Of a stretch of 64,000 nt of DNA, positions 35,926 through 45,114 are shown one piece after another. The DNA comes from Streptomyces sp. AC1-42W. GTDB taxonomy: Bacteria > Actinomycetota > Actinomycetes > Streptomycetales > Streptomycetaceae. Location of the stretch: contig NZ_QKWY01000002.1 of assembly GCF_003248355.1 (NCBI RefSeq), positions 1,922,001-1,986,000 of the forward strand. Reading direction: 5' to 3'. The notes beneath the pieces were generated by a model. That model did not search any database, was not told the origin of the DNA, and saw nothing but the letters and a program-made list of their open reading frames with translations. Each line of letters starts with the position of its first letter. Position 1 is the stretch's first letter. The position numbers and the translations under genes are program-made.

Positions 35926-36164
35926 GTGCCATGGCCAAGAAAGCCAAGAACTTCAAGAAGTCGAAGACCGGGCTGTACGTGTCGATGGGCAGCACCGCGT
36001 TCGGTGCGCTCGGCGTCGCCAAGCAGGCGAGGCTCGCACGCGAGGACAACGACACGCTGCGGCTCATCGACGCCGCCGTGTCCGCGGCCGCCATCGTGAC
36101 CGGCCTCGCGATCCTCTATCGCGAACTGAAGCGTCTCGGCGACGACGACGTACTGCTGGGCTGA
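35922..36164 (+). CDS. Small conserved-looking protein between gatA and gatB (80 aa)
   Basis: I do not recognise a named family. The protein starts with a strongly basic stretch (MAKKAKNFKKSKTG), has a Gly/Ala-rich segment and one predicted membrane helix (LIDAAVSAAAIVTGLAILYREL), and ends acidic (GDDDVLLG). The ATG overlaps the gatA stop as ATGA and gatB follows 15 bp later, so it is translated within the gat operon. This could be an actinobacterial membrane tether or an unrelated passenger. Coding character is good, with strong third-position GC. Confidence 0.72.
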   Translation: MSAMAKKAKNFKKSKTGLYVSMGSTAFGALGVAKQARLAREDNDTLRLIDAAVSAAAIVTGLAILYRELKRLGDDDVLLG

Positions 36165-36179
36165 GAGGGAAAGTTTTCC

Positions 36180-37688
36180 GTGACTGTCATCGACCTGGAG
36201 TCGTACGAGGACGCCCTCGCGACGTACGACCCCGTCATGGGCCTTGAGGTCCATGTGGAGCTCGGCACCAAGACGAAGATGTTCTGCGGCTGCTCCACCG
36301 AGCTGAAGCAGGACGCCAACTCGCAGACCTGCCCGGTCTGCCTCGGCCTGCCCGGCGCGCTGCCGGTCGTCAACGCGATCGGCGTCGAGTCCGCGATCAA
36401 GATCGGCCTCGCGCTGAACTGCGAGATCGCCGAGTGGTGCCGCTTCGCCCGGAAGAACTACTTCTATCCGGACATGCCGAAGAACTTCCAGACCTCCCAG
36501 TACGACGAGCCGATCGCCTTCAACGGCTATCTGGACGTCCAGCTGGAGGACGGCGAGATCTTCCGGGTGCAGATCGAACGCGCCCACATGGAGGAGGACA
36601 CCGGCAAGTCGACGCACGTCGGCGGCGCCACCGGCCGTATCCACGGCGCGTCCCACTCCCTGCTCGACTACAACCGCGCGGGCATCCCGCTCATCGAGAT
36701 CGTCACCAAGCCGATCGAGGGAGCGGGCGCACGCGCCCCCGAGGTCGCCAAGGCGTACGTCGCCGAGCTGCGCGAGCTCATCAAGGCGCTCGGCGTCTCC
36801 GAGGCCCGCATGGAGATGGGCCAGATGCGCTGCGACGTCAACCTGTCGCTGCGCCCGCACGGCACCGAGACCTTCGGTACGCGCTCCGAGACGAAGAACG
36901 TCAACTCGCTGCGTTCCGTCGAGCGCGCCGCCCGCTTCGAGATCCAGCGCCACGCCGCGGTGCTGAACTCCGGCGGCACCGTCGTGCAGGAGACCCGGCA
37001 CTTCCACGAGGAGGACGGCTCCACCACGGCCGGCCGCATCAAGGACAACGCCGAGGACTACCGCTACTTCCCCGAGCCGGACCTGGTGCCGGTCGCCCCG
37101 GCCCGCGAGTGGGTCGAGGAGCTGCGCAAGGGGCTCCCCGAGCTGCCGCGCGTCCGCCGCGCCCGGCTCAAGGAGCAGTGGGGCGTCTCCGAACACGACA
37201 TGCAGTCCATCCTCAACGCGGGCGCGGTCGAGCTGATCGTGGCCACGATCGAGGCGGGCGCCCCTGCGGACCAGGCCCGCAAGTGGTGGATGGGCGAGCT
37301 GGCCCGCAACGCCAACGAGACCGGCCGCGGCCTCGACGAGCTGCCCGTCACCCCGGCGCAGGTCGCCCGGGTCGCCGAGCTGGTCGCCGCGGGCGACCTC
37401 AACGACAAGCTCGCCCGCCAGGTCCTGGAGGGTGTGCTCGCCGGCGAGGGCGACCCGGACACCGTCGTCGAGAAGCGCGGCCTCAAGGTCGTCTCCGACG
37501 AGGGCGCCCTGTCCACCGCAGTGGACGAGGCCATCGCGGGCAACGCGGCCATCGCGGACAAGATCCGCGGCGGCAAGGTCGCGGCGGCCGGTGCGCTGGT
37601 CGGCGCGGTCATGAAGGCGACTCGCGGCCAGGCCGACGCGGCCCGCGTCCGCGAGCTGATCCTTCAGAAGCTGGGCGTCGAGGGCTGA
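36180..37688 (+). CDS. gatB: Aspartyl/glutamyl-tRNA amidotransferase subunit B
   Basis: GatB is the kinase and tRNA-binding subunit, 502 aa. It begins with YDPVMGLEVHVELGTKTKMFCGC and has the Cys-rich TCPVCLGLPGALPVVN segment, the AHMEEDTGKSTH motif and RCDVNLSLRP. The C-terminal YqeY-like tail domain ends in VRELILQKLGVEG. GTG 36180 follows a GAGAGGGA ribosome binding site. It is the last gene of the operon and is followed by a strong terminator. Confidence 0.97.
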   Translation: MTVIDLESYEDALATYDPVMGLEVHVELGTKTKMFCGCSTELKQDANSQTCPVCLGLPGALPVVNAIGVESAIKIGLALNCEIAEWCRFARKNYFYPDMPKNFQTSQYDEPIAFNGYLDVQLEDGEIFRVQIERAHMEEDTGKSTHVGGATGRIHGASHSLLDYNRAGIPLIEIVTKPIEGAGARAPEVAKAYVAELRELIKALGVSEARMEMGQMRCDVNLSLRPHGTETFGTRSETKNVNSLRSVERAARFEIQRHAAVLNSGGTVVQETRHFHEEDGSTTAGRIKDNAEDYRYFPEPDLVPVAPAREWVEELRKGLPELPRVRRARLKEQWGVSEHDMQSILNAGAVELIVATIEAGAPADQARKWWMGELARNANETGRGLDELPVTPAQVARVAELVAAGDLNDKLARQVLEGVLAGEGDPDTVVEKRGLKVVSDEGALSTAVDEAIAGNAAIADKIRGGKVAAAGALVGAVMKATRGQADAARVRELILQKLGVEG

Positions 37689-37703
37689 GCCCTTCTCGTA
37701 CGC

Positions 37704-37750
37704 CGAAGGGGCGATGGGTCCGGTCGCGAACCGGGCCCACCGCCCCTTCG
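37704..37750 (+). terminator. Terminator of the gatCAB operon
   Basis: A 21-bp stem (arms from 37704 and ending at 37750) with only two mismatches and a cgcga loop lies 15 nt after the gatB stop. It has no T-tract, which is usual for Streptomyces terminators. Confidence 0.8.
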
Positions 37751-37922
37751 CATGGGCGTACTTATGTCGTCCATAGGTGGATCTGCCCGCTGTGACCCTC
37801 CCCACGAAACGGGCAAATGATCTCGAATGGCTGCGAGAGTGGCGGTCTCAGGTCATGCGTTCTCCCGCGGGCGGCAGTGCCGGTCGCCGGGAAGACCACG
37901 AACCCGCAGGGAGCGTGTCCTC

Positions 37923-40145
37923 TTGGCTGCCATCGCCCGCTGGTGCGTCACGCACCGCCTCATCGCCGTACTGATCTGGCTGCTCGCCCTCGGGGGCACG
38001 GCCGCCGCGGCCGGGTTCGCGGGGTCCGCGTACTCCAACGACTACGAGGCGCCGGGCACCGAGTCGGGCCGCGCCGCCGAACTGCTCAAGAGCGGCTTCA
38101 CCGACCTCGGCGGCGACACGGACACCATCGTCTGGCACACCGAGGACTCCACGGTCCGGGCCACCGACGTCGAGCAGAAGATGACCCGCACCCTGCACGC
38201 CGTCGAACGGCTGCCCGGCGTCGGGGCGGTGGCCGGGCCCTATACGGAGACCGGCGCCGCGCAGATCAGCGCCGACGGGCACACCGCGTACGCCACCGTC
38301 ACCTTCGACCAGCGCGCCGACGACGTGCCGGTGGCCCAGGCGCAGGCGGTCGTGGACACCGCGAAGGCGGCCGAGAGCCCGCATCTGCGCGTCGAACTGG
38401 GCGGTTCGGCCGTCGCGCTCACCGAAGCCCCGGCCGCCCACCTCAGCGAGATCATCGGGGTCGCCGTCGCGGCCGTCGTGCTCTTCGTCGCCTTCGGCTC
38501 CCTCGCCGCCAGCATGCTGCCCATCGCCACCGCGCTCGTCTCGGTCGGCACGGCGTACGCGGGCATCGTGCTGCTCGGCCATCTGATGACCGTCGCCGAC
38601 TTCGCGCCCATGCTCGGCATGCTCATCGGCCTCGGCGTCGGCATCGACTACGCCCTGTTCATCGTCACCCGGCACCGCAGAGGACTGCGGCGCGGCATGA
38701 CCGTGCCCGAGGCCGCGCAGCACGCGGTGGCCACGACCGGCCGGGCCGTCGTCTTCGCCGGCGCCACCGTCTGCATCGCGCTGCTCGGCATGCTGATCCT
38801 GCGGCTCAGCTTCCTCAACGGCGTCGCCATCGCCGCCTCGCTGACCGTCGTGCTGACCGTGGCCGCCTCGGTGACCCTGCTGCCGGCCCTGCTGTCGCTC
38901 ATCGGCCTGCGCGCGCTCAGCCGGCGCGAGCGCGCCCGGCTGGCCGCGCACGGGCCGCAGCCCGAATCACCCACCGGCTTCGCCGCCCGCTGGTCCGCCT
39001 TCGTCGAACGGCACCCCAAGCTGCTCGGCTCGCTGGCCGCCGTCGTGATGCTGGCCCTCGCGCTGCCCACCTTCTCGCTCCACCTCGGCACCTCCGACCA
39101 GGGCAACAACGCGGAGTCCAGCACCACCCGGCAGGCGTACGACCTGCTCGCCGACGGCTTCGGCCCCGGCGTCAACGGACCGCTCACCGTCGCCGCCCAC
39201 CTGGACGGCGCCGACGACCGGCTCGCGATGGACGCCCTGCCCGCCACCCTGCGCGCCGTCGACGGGGTGGCGCGGGTCGACCCGGTCACCTACAACGCCG
39301 CCGGCGACACCGCCTTCGTCACCGTCGTCCCCGACTCGTCCCCGCAGTCCCGCGACACCAGCGACCTGGTCGAACGGCTGCGCGCCGACATCCTGCCGAA
39401 GGCGGCCGACAACACCTCGCTGGAGACCCACGTCGGCGGGGTCACCGCCAGCTACGACGACTTCGCCCAGGTCGTCATCGGCAAGCTGCCGCTGTTCGTC
39501 GGCGTCGTCGTCGGACTCGGCTGCCTGCTCCTGCTGCTGGCCTTCCGGTCCATCGGCATCCCGCTCAAGGCGGCGGCCATGAACATCGCGGCGGTCGCCG
39601 CGTCCTTCGGCGTCGTCGTCGCGATCTTCCAGTGGGGCTGGGGCAGCGAACTGCTCGGGCTGGGCAGCGCGGGCCCCATCGAACCCTTCCTCCCGGTGAT
39701 CATGGTCTCGGTGCTCTTCGGCCTCTCCATGGACTACCAGGTCTTCCTGGTCGGCCGGATGTACGAGGAGTGGCTGGAGACCCGGGACAACCGGCGCGCG
39801 GTCCGGGTTGGCCTCGCCGAGACCAGCCGGGTGATCAACTCCGCCGCCGTCATCATGATCTCGGTGTTCCTCGCCTTCGTCCTCAGCGGCGACCGGGTCA
39901 TCGCGATGTTCGGCATCGCCCTGGCGGCGGCCGTCGCCCTGGACGCCTTCGTCCTGCGCACCCTGCTCGTCCCGGCCCTGATGCACCTGCTGGGCGGCGC
40001 CAACTGGTGGCTGCCCCGCTGGCTGGACCGCCGGCTGCCCCGTCTGTCCGTCGAACCGCCCGACCACCCGGTGGCCCCCGTACCGGCACCGGGCCGGGGT
40101 ACGTACGCGGACGAGCCGGCCGGGGCGGTCCGCGAGAGCGTCTAA
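37923..40145 (+). CDS. MMPL/RND-family transporter
   Basis: This membrane exporter of the MMPL group (RND superfamily) is about 740 aa with two repeats of one helix plus a periplasmic loop plus a helix bundle. The conserved GLGVGIDYALFIVTRHR and FGLSMDYQVFLVGRMYEEW segments are the TM4/TM10-type signatures. The N-terminus IARWCVTHRLIAVLIWLLALGG is family-like. TTG 37923 has GGGAG upstream at a workable spacing. The in-frame ATG 37827 would add 32 Arg-rich residues that do not look like the family. Substrates of such proteins include lipids and small molecules; none can be assigned here. Confidence 0.87.
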   Translation: MAAIARWCVTHRLIAVLIWLLALGGTAAAAGFAGSAYSNDYEAPGTESGRAAELLKSGFTDLGGDTDTIVWHTEDSTVRATDVEQKMTRTLHAVERLPGVGAVAGPYTETGAAQISADGHTAYATVTFDQRADDVPVAQAQAVVDTAKAAESPHLRVELGGSAVALTEAPAAHLSEIIGVAVAAVVLFVAFGSLAASMLPIATALVSVGTAYAGIVLLGHLMTVADFAPMLGMLIGLGVGIDYALFIVTRHRRGLRRGMTVPEAAQHAVATTGRAVVFAGATVCIALLGMLILRLSFLNGVAIAASLTVVLTVAASVTLLPALLSLIGLRALSRRERARLAAHGPQPESPTGFAARWSAFVERHPKLLGSLAAVVMLALALPTFSLHLGTSDQGNNAESSTTRQAYDLLADGFGPGVNGPLTVAAHLDGADDRLAMDALPATLRAVDGVARVDPVTYNAAGDTAFVTVVPDSSPQSRDTSDLVERLRADILPKAADNTSLETHVGGVTASYDDFAQVVIGKLPLFVGVVVGLGCLLLLLAFRSIGIPLKAAAMNIAAVAASFGVVVAIFQWGWGSELLGLGSAGPIEPFLPVIMVSVLFGLSMDYQVFLVGRMYEEWLETRDNRRAVRVGLAETSRVINSAAVIMISVFLAFVLSGDRVIAMFGIALAAAVALDAFVLRTLLVPALMHLLGGANWWLPRWLDRRLPRLSVEPPDHPVAPVPAPGRGTYADEPAGAVRESV

Positions 40146-40329
40146 GGCATCTCCGGGTGGTTTCACCGGGCCCCTGCGGTGGTACGCCGCCGCGTCTAAG
40201 GCCCCCCTGCGGCACAGATGCGGAAGACGCCCGATGCGGCGCACCCCCCTGGGGAACGAGAGTGGTGGCACGGCGGAGGAACCGCCGCCACCGAGGCCCG
40301 AAGGGCCCGTCACCCAGGGGGACACCACC

Positions 40330-40509
40330 ATGTACGAGTTCGAACTCCACAAGATCCTGCACGCCGAACTGCTGCGCCGCGCCGACCTCCGGCGCCTCGC
40401 CGATGAGGCCCGCCGCTCCCGCCGCTTCGCCCGCCGCAGCGGACGCCAGGAACCCGGAAGGACGGTGAGCAGCGGCGGCGTACGGGACCGGTTCACGCCC
40501 GCCGCGTAG
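40330..40509 (+). CDS. Small charged protein upstream of the LuxR regulator (59 aa)
   Basis: Its start ATG 40330 has a strong GGGGGA. The protein MYEFELHKILHAELLRRADLRRLADEARRSRRFARR-like is rich in Arg and Ala and is predicted to be one amphipathic helix with a basic tail. Similar tiny proteins beginning MYEFEL or MYEYEL are familiar in streptomycetes, but their function is unknown to me. It ends 87 bp before the regulator gene and may share its promoter. Confidence 0.6.
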   Translation: MYEFELHKILHAELLRRADLRRLADEARRSRRFARRSGRQEPGRTVSSGGVRDRFTPAA

Positions 40510-40596
40510 GGGGCGGCGGTGAACCGGAGCCGGGGGCCGCGTGGTCCCCGGCACATTCCGCCCGCACTGTCGGACCCGTGTGCGATGCTCGGCGGC

Positions 40597-43500
40597 GTGG
40601 AGACCAGGTCAGTCAGCCCCGTGTTCGTCGGCCGCACCGGCGAACTCAACTCGCTCACCGGCGCGCTCACCCGCGCCACCACCGAACCCTCCGGCGCCGC
40701 CGGGGGGTTCTGCGGTGAACCGCAGGCCCTGCTCATCGGCGGCGAGGCCGGAGTCGGCAAGACCCGCCTCGTCGAGGAGTTCCTCGCCGTCGCCGCCCGC
40801 CGGGACGCCGTCGTCGCCGTCGGCGGCTGCGTCGAGATCGGCGCCGACGGCCTGCCCTACGCCCCCTTCTCCACCGCCCTGCGCGCCCTGCGCCGCGCCC
40901 TGCCCGACGAGATGGCCGCCGCCTGCGCCGGCCAGGAGGGCGAACTGGCCCGGCTGCTGCCCGAACTCGGCGAAGCCGGCCGCGACGGCTCCGACGAGCA
41001 CGGCACCGCCCGCCTCTTCGAACTCACCGTCCGGCTGCTGGAGCGCATCTCCGCCGACCGGGCCGTGGTGCTCGTCCTGGAGGACCTGCACTGGGCGGAC
41101 TCCTCCACCCGCCACCTCCTCGCCTACCTCTTCCGCACCCTGCGCGGCGGCCGCCTCGTCGTCGTCGGCACCTACCGCGCCGACGACATCCACCGCCGCC
41201 ACCCGCTGCGCCCCCTCCTCGCCGAGATCGACCGGCTGCGCACCGTCCGCCGCATCGAACTCGCCCGGTTCACCCGCTCCGAGGTGCGCCGCCAGCTCGC
41301 CGGCATCCTCGCCGACACCCCCGACCCCGCCCTGGTGGACGAGATATTCCAGCGCTCCGACGGCAACGCCTTCTTCGTCGAGGAACTGGCCTGCATCCTG
41401 GAGTGCGGCGACGGGGACGGCGACGGACTGCCCGACTCGCTGCGCGACCTCCTTCTCGTCCGCGTCGAAACCCTCTCCGACGACGCCCAGAAGGTCGCCA
41501 GGATCGTCGCCGAGGGCGGCTCCGCCGTCGAGTACGAACTGCTCGCCGCCGTCGCCGGCCTCGCCGAGGACGACCTCATCGAGGCCCTGCGCACCGCCGT
41601 CGGCGCCAACCTGCTGCTCACCACGCCCGACGGCGACGGCTACCGCTTCCGCCACTCCCTGGTCCGCGAGGCCGTCAGCGACGACCTGCTCCCCGGCGAA
41701 CGCTCCCGCCTCAACCGCCGCTACGCCGAGGCACTGGAGGCCGACCCGGCCCTCGTCGGCGAGAGCGAGCGCGCCACCCGGCTCGCCAGCTACTGGTACG
41801 GGGCGCACGACCCGGCCAAGGCGCTGCCCGCCGTCCTCAAGGCATCCGTCGAGGCCCGCCGCCGCAACGCCTACGCCGAACAACTGCGCCTGCTCGAACG
41901 GGCGCTGGAGCTGTGGGACGACGCGCCGTGCGCCGTGCGCCGCACCCTGCGCCCCATCGACTACGCCGAGGTCTACCCCACCTGCGGCCGCGACGACACC
42001 TCCCCGCTGCGCTATCTCGACCTGATGGCCGAGGCCACCGTCGCCGCCCGCCTCGGCGGCGAGCGCGAACGGGCCTTCGCCATCTGCAAGAAGGCGCTGC
42101 GCATCCTGGCCGGCGAGGACGACTCCCTGCGCGCCGCCTGGTTCTGGGTGCAGCGCTCCCGCCTCGTCCAGGACCTCACCCGCGGCGACGGCTGGGAGGA
42201 GCTGGCCACCGCCGAACGCCTGGTCCGGGGCCTGCCGCCGTCGGCGGTGCACGCGGACGTGCTGATGATGGTGGCCGGCTGGGGCGCCCTGCACCGCCCC
42301 GGCGCCGACACCCTGGCCGCCGCCGAGCGGGCCGTGGAGTACGCCCAGCTGGTCGGCGACGAGTACATCGAACTGCACGCCCGGCTCACCCGCGGCTGGC
42401 TCAACGCGGACGCCGGCGCCGTCGACGAGGGCATCGCCGAGATGTACGCCGTCCGCGACCGGGCCGACGAGCTGGGCCTCATCGACATCATGGGCCGGGC
42501 CGGCATCAACCTGCCCTCCACCCTGGAGGCGATGGGCCGCTCCCCGGAGGCCGTCGCCGCCGCCGACCACGGCATCCGCATCTGCCACGAGCACGGCGTC
42601 GCGGACATGGAGGCGTGGGTCCGCACCAACCAGGCCATGTCGCTGTTCTCGCTGGGCCGCTGGGACGAGGCCGTCGCCACCACCGAAGCCGCCGCCCGCA
42701 AGTCCCTCTCCCGCAAGTCCCAGGGCCTGGTCGCCGCCCGCCGCACCGAGATGGCCCTGGTCCGCGGCGACCTCGCCGAGGCCGAACGGCAACTCGCCCT
42801 GACCCGGCGCTGCTTCGGCTCCAGCGACCCCCAGCCCCAGCACTTCATCAACCCCGTGCGGCACGCCATCCAGCTCGCCGTGCAGCGGGGCCGGCTCACC
42901 GAGGCGCGCGCCGCCTTCGAGGCCCAGGCCGCCGAGGGCTTCCCGACCGGCACCCAGCGCTACGCCTTCCCCATGCTGCACGCCGTCGCGGCGGCCGAGG
43001 CCGACGCCCGGGGACTGCCCGCCACCGAACCGGGCCTCCCCGCCGTCCTCGACCTCGTCCGCGCCCAGCTCAAGCGGCTGCCCACCCTCGTCCCCGTCTG
43101 GGCCGCCCATGTGCCGCTGATCGACGCCGAACTGGCCAGGGCCGAGGGCACCGACACCCCCGGCCACTGGGAGGAGGCCGCCCAAGCGTTCGCCCCGCTG
43201 CGACGCCCGTACGAGCTGGCGCAGATCCACCACCGCTGGGCGGAGGCCCTGCTCACCGCCTCCGGGGACCGGGCCACCGCCACCCGGCTGCTGCGCGAGG
43301 CGCACACCACCGCCGTACGGCTGGGGGCCCGCCCGCTCACCGAGACCATCGAGCTGCTGGCCGGCCGGGCCCGCATCGCCCTCACCGGCACGCGGGCATG
43401 CGCCGAAGGAGCCCCCGCCGACAAGGCCACGGCAGACAAGGCGACCGCCGCCGTGGAGTCCTTCGGGCTCACCCCGCGCGAGCAGGACGTGCACCGGCTG

Positions 43501-43671
43501 GTGGCCGCCGGGCTCACCAACCGCCGCATCGCCGAGGAGCTGTACATCTCGCCCAAGACCGCGAGCGTGCACGTCTCCAACATCCTGGCCAAGCTGGGCG
43601 TCGCCGGCCGCGGCGAGGCCGCCGCCCTGGCCCACCGGCTGCGCCTCTACCCGGCACCGGAGTCCCGGTGA
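40597..43671 (+). CDS. Large ATP-binding LuxR-family (LAL) transcriptional regulator
   Basis: From GTG 40597 the protein is 1024 aa. The N-terminal STAND-type ATPase has Walker A GGEAGVGKTR (about 47-56) and Walker B VVLVLEDLHWAD. A long alpha-helical TPR-like middle (about 400-900) follows. The C-terminal LuxR HTH reads LTPREQDVHRLVAAGLTNRRIAEELYISPKTASVHVSNILAKLGV. LAL regulators activate target promoters, often in secondary metabolism or sugar use. In-frame alternatives at GTG 40519 and ATG 40585 exist; 40597 is chosen because VFVGRTGEL, the usual beginning, follows closely. No target is evident. A perfect hairpin terminator follows the stop. Confidence 0.9.
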   Translation: METRSVSPVFVGRTGELNSLTGALTRATTEPSGAAGGFCGEPQALLIGGEAGVGKTRLVEEFLAVAARRDAVVAVGGCVEIGADGLPYAPFSTALRALRRALPDEMAAACAGQEGELARLLPELGEAGRDGSDEHGTARLFELTVRLLERISADRAVVLVLEDLHWADSSTRHLLAYLFRTLRGGRLVVVGTYRADDIHRRHPLRPLLAEIDRLRTVRRIELARFTRSEVRRQLAGILADTPDPALVDEIFQRSDGNAFFVEELACILECGDGDGDGLPDSLRDLLLVRVETLSDDAQKVARIVAEGGSAVEYELLAAVAGLAEDDLIEALRTAVGANLLLTTPDGDGYRFRHSLVREAVSDDLLPGERSRLNRRYAEALEADPALVGESERATRLASYWYGAHDPAKALPAVLKASVEARRRNAYAEQLRLLERALELWDDAPCAVRRTLRPIDYAEVYPTCGRDDTSPLRYLDLMAEATVAARLGGERERAFAICKKALRILAGEDDSLRAAWFWVQRSRLVQDLTRGDGWEELATAERLVRGLPPSAVHADVLMMVAGWGALHRPGADTLAAAERAVEYAQLVGDEYIELHARLTRGWLNADAGAVDEGIAEMYAVRDRADELGLIDIMGRAGINLPSTLEAMGRSPEAVAAADHGIRICHEHGVADMEAWVRTNQAMSLFSLGRWDEAVATTEAAARKSLSRKSQGLVAARRTEMALVRGDLAEAERQLALTRRCFGSSDPQPQHFINPVRHAIQLAVQRGRLTEARAAFEAQAAEGFPTGTQRYAFPMLHAVAAAEADARGLPATEPGLPAVLDLVRAQLKRLPTLVPVWAAHVPLIDAELARAEGTDTPGHWEEAAQAFAPLRRPYELAQIHHRWAEALLTASGDRATATRLLREAHTTAVRLGARPLTETIELLAGRARIALTGTRACAEGAPADKATADKATAAVESFGLTPREQDVHRLVAAGLTNRRIAEELYISPKTASVHVSNILAKLGVAGRGEAAALAHRLRLYPAPESR

Positions 43672-43710
43672 GGCGCCCCGGCCGGGCAGAGCGCCGGCCG
43701 GGGCGCCTCA
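43669..43710. terminator. Bidirectional terminator between the LuxR and dehydrogenase genes
   Basis: A perfect 17-bp inverted repeat (43669-43685 and 43694-43710) with an 8-nt loop overlaps the LuxR stop codon and lies just before the end of the convergent gene. It can serve both strands. Confidence 0.85.
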
Positions 43711-43728
43711 CCGGGCAGGGCAATACAG

Positions 43729-45015
43729 CTAGCGCACCCGGAGCAGCAGGATGCGGTCGTCGCCGGGCTTCGGGGAGCCCCGGCCGTCCGTCTCGCTGGT
43801 GACCAGCCACATCCGGTCGCCGCCCGCCGCCAGGACCGTGCGCAGCCGACCGTACTCGCCCTTCAGGAACGCCTGCGGGGCGGCCAGCGGCTCCTGCGCG
43901 GCGCCGCCCTCGCGGGACAGCGGAATCCGCCACAGCCGCTCGCCCCGCAGCCCGGCCATCCACAGGGAGCCCTTGACGTACGCGAGGCCGCTCGGCGACG
44001 CCTCGGAGGTCTTCCACTGGGCGACCGGGTCGTGGAAGCCCTTCTCGTGCGCCACGCCCTCGGCGTCCGGCCAGCCGTAGTCGCCGCCCGGCTCGATGAG
44101 GTTCAGCTCGTCCCAGGTGTCCTGGCCGAACTCGGAGGCCCACAGCCGCTTGTCCGCGTCCCAGGCGAGCCCCTGCACATTGCGGTGCCCGTACGAATAC
44201 ACCACGGAGTCGGCCTTCGGATTGCCGTGCAGCGGCTCCCCGTCCGGCGTCATCCGCAGGATCTTCCCGGCCAGCGAGTCCTCGTCCCGGGCGCGGTCGC
44301 CGTCGCCCGTCTCGCCGGTGCCCGCGTACAGCATGCCGTCCGGGCCGAAGGCGATCCGGCCGCCGTTGTGGATCGCGCCCTTGGGGATGCCCCGCAGGAT
44401 CGTGTCCGGGGCGCCGAGCGACTGCCCCGGCGTGGAGGCGTTCTCGTCGTAGATCATGCGGGCGATGCGGTTGTCGGACGCGGTGGTGAAGTACGCGTAC
44501 ACCAGATGGTCCGAGCCGAAGTCGGGGGAGACGGCGATGCCGAGCAGCCCGCCCTCGCCCTCCGGCGCGACTCCGGGCACCGCGCCGATGAGCTTCTTCT
44601 CGCCGCTCTCGGCGTCGACACGGGTGATCGTCCCCTTGTCGCGGGAGCCGACCAGGAGGTCGCCGCCGGGCAGCGCGGCCAGCCCCCACGGGGAGTTCAG
44701 CCCCTCGGTGACCGTGGACACCAGCTCGACCGCGCCCTTGGCCGGCGGCAGGCCCGCCGGGGTGCGCGAGACGGAGGGCGACGGCGAAGCCGACGCGTCG
44801 GGGGAGGGAGAGGCACTGGGGGAGTGCGCGGGGGAACGCGCGCCCTGGCCCGCCGAACTCTCCATGCCCTCCTGCGAGGTGCACCCCGCGGCCAGCAGCA
44901 GCGCACCGGCCGCCGCCACCGCCACCGCGCCCCGCCGGGCCCCCCGCCGCGCCACCCGGCCGCCTCCGCCGGGGCCCGTCCGGCGCCCCACCGGCTCCTG
45001 CACTGATCCGAACAC
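43729..45015 (-). CDS. PQQ-dependent sugar dehydrogenase-like lipoprotein (glucose/sorbosone dehydrogenase fold)
   Basis: This is a 428-aa exported beta-propeller. The signal sequence ends in a lipobox LLLAAGC, followed by a long Ser/Pro/Ala linker (HSPSASPSPDASASPSPSV), a common spacer from the membrane. The GSDH domain shows LNSPWGLAALPGGDLLVG, GGLLGIAVSPDF, AIHNGGRIAFGPDGMLYAGTGE and GHRNVQGLAWD, covering the PQQ and calcium site region. GTG 45015 has AAGGGA at good spacing; GTG 45003 is an alternative. Substrate unknown. It is downstream of the aldo/keto reductase gene (100 bp apart, same strand). Confidence 0.85.
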   Translation of the reverse strand: MFGSVQEPVGRRTGPGGGGRVARRGARRGAVAVAAAGALLLAAGCTSQEGMESSAGQGARSPAHSPSASPSPDASASPSPSVSRTPAGLPPAKGAVELVSTVTEGLNSPWGLAALPGGDLLVGSRDKGTITRVDAESGEKKLIGAVPGVAPEGEGGLLGIAVSPDFGSDHLVYAYFTTASDNRIARMIYDENASTPGQSLGAPDTILRGIPKGAIHNGGRIAFGPDGMLYAGTGETGDGDRARDEDSLAGKILRMTPDGEPLHGNPKADSVVYSYGHRNVQGLAWDADKRLWASEFGQDTWDELNLIEPGGDYGWPDAEGVAHEKGFHDPVAQWKTSEASPSGLAYVKGSLWMAGLRGERLWRIPLSREGGAAQEPLAAPQAFLKGEYGRLRTVLAAGGDRMWLVTSETDGRGSPKPGDDRILLLRVR

Positions 45016-45114
45016 CGTACCGATCCCTTCAACGGCCGTCTGTCCCCTGTTCTTACACCGCGTCCCACCCCGAACCGGGCCGCTTTCCCACATCGGCGAC
45101 CGGCGCGGCGGTGA

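Noticed and set aside
37827..37922. ATG 37827 as the start of the MMPL transporter
   Set aside because: The added 32 residues are Arg/Ser-rich and unlike the family, and there is no ribosome binding site. TTG 37923 has one and matches the family start. The choice is not certain.
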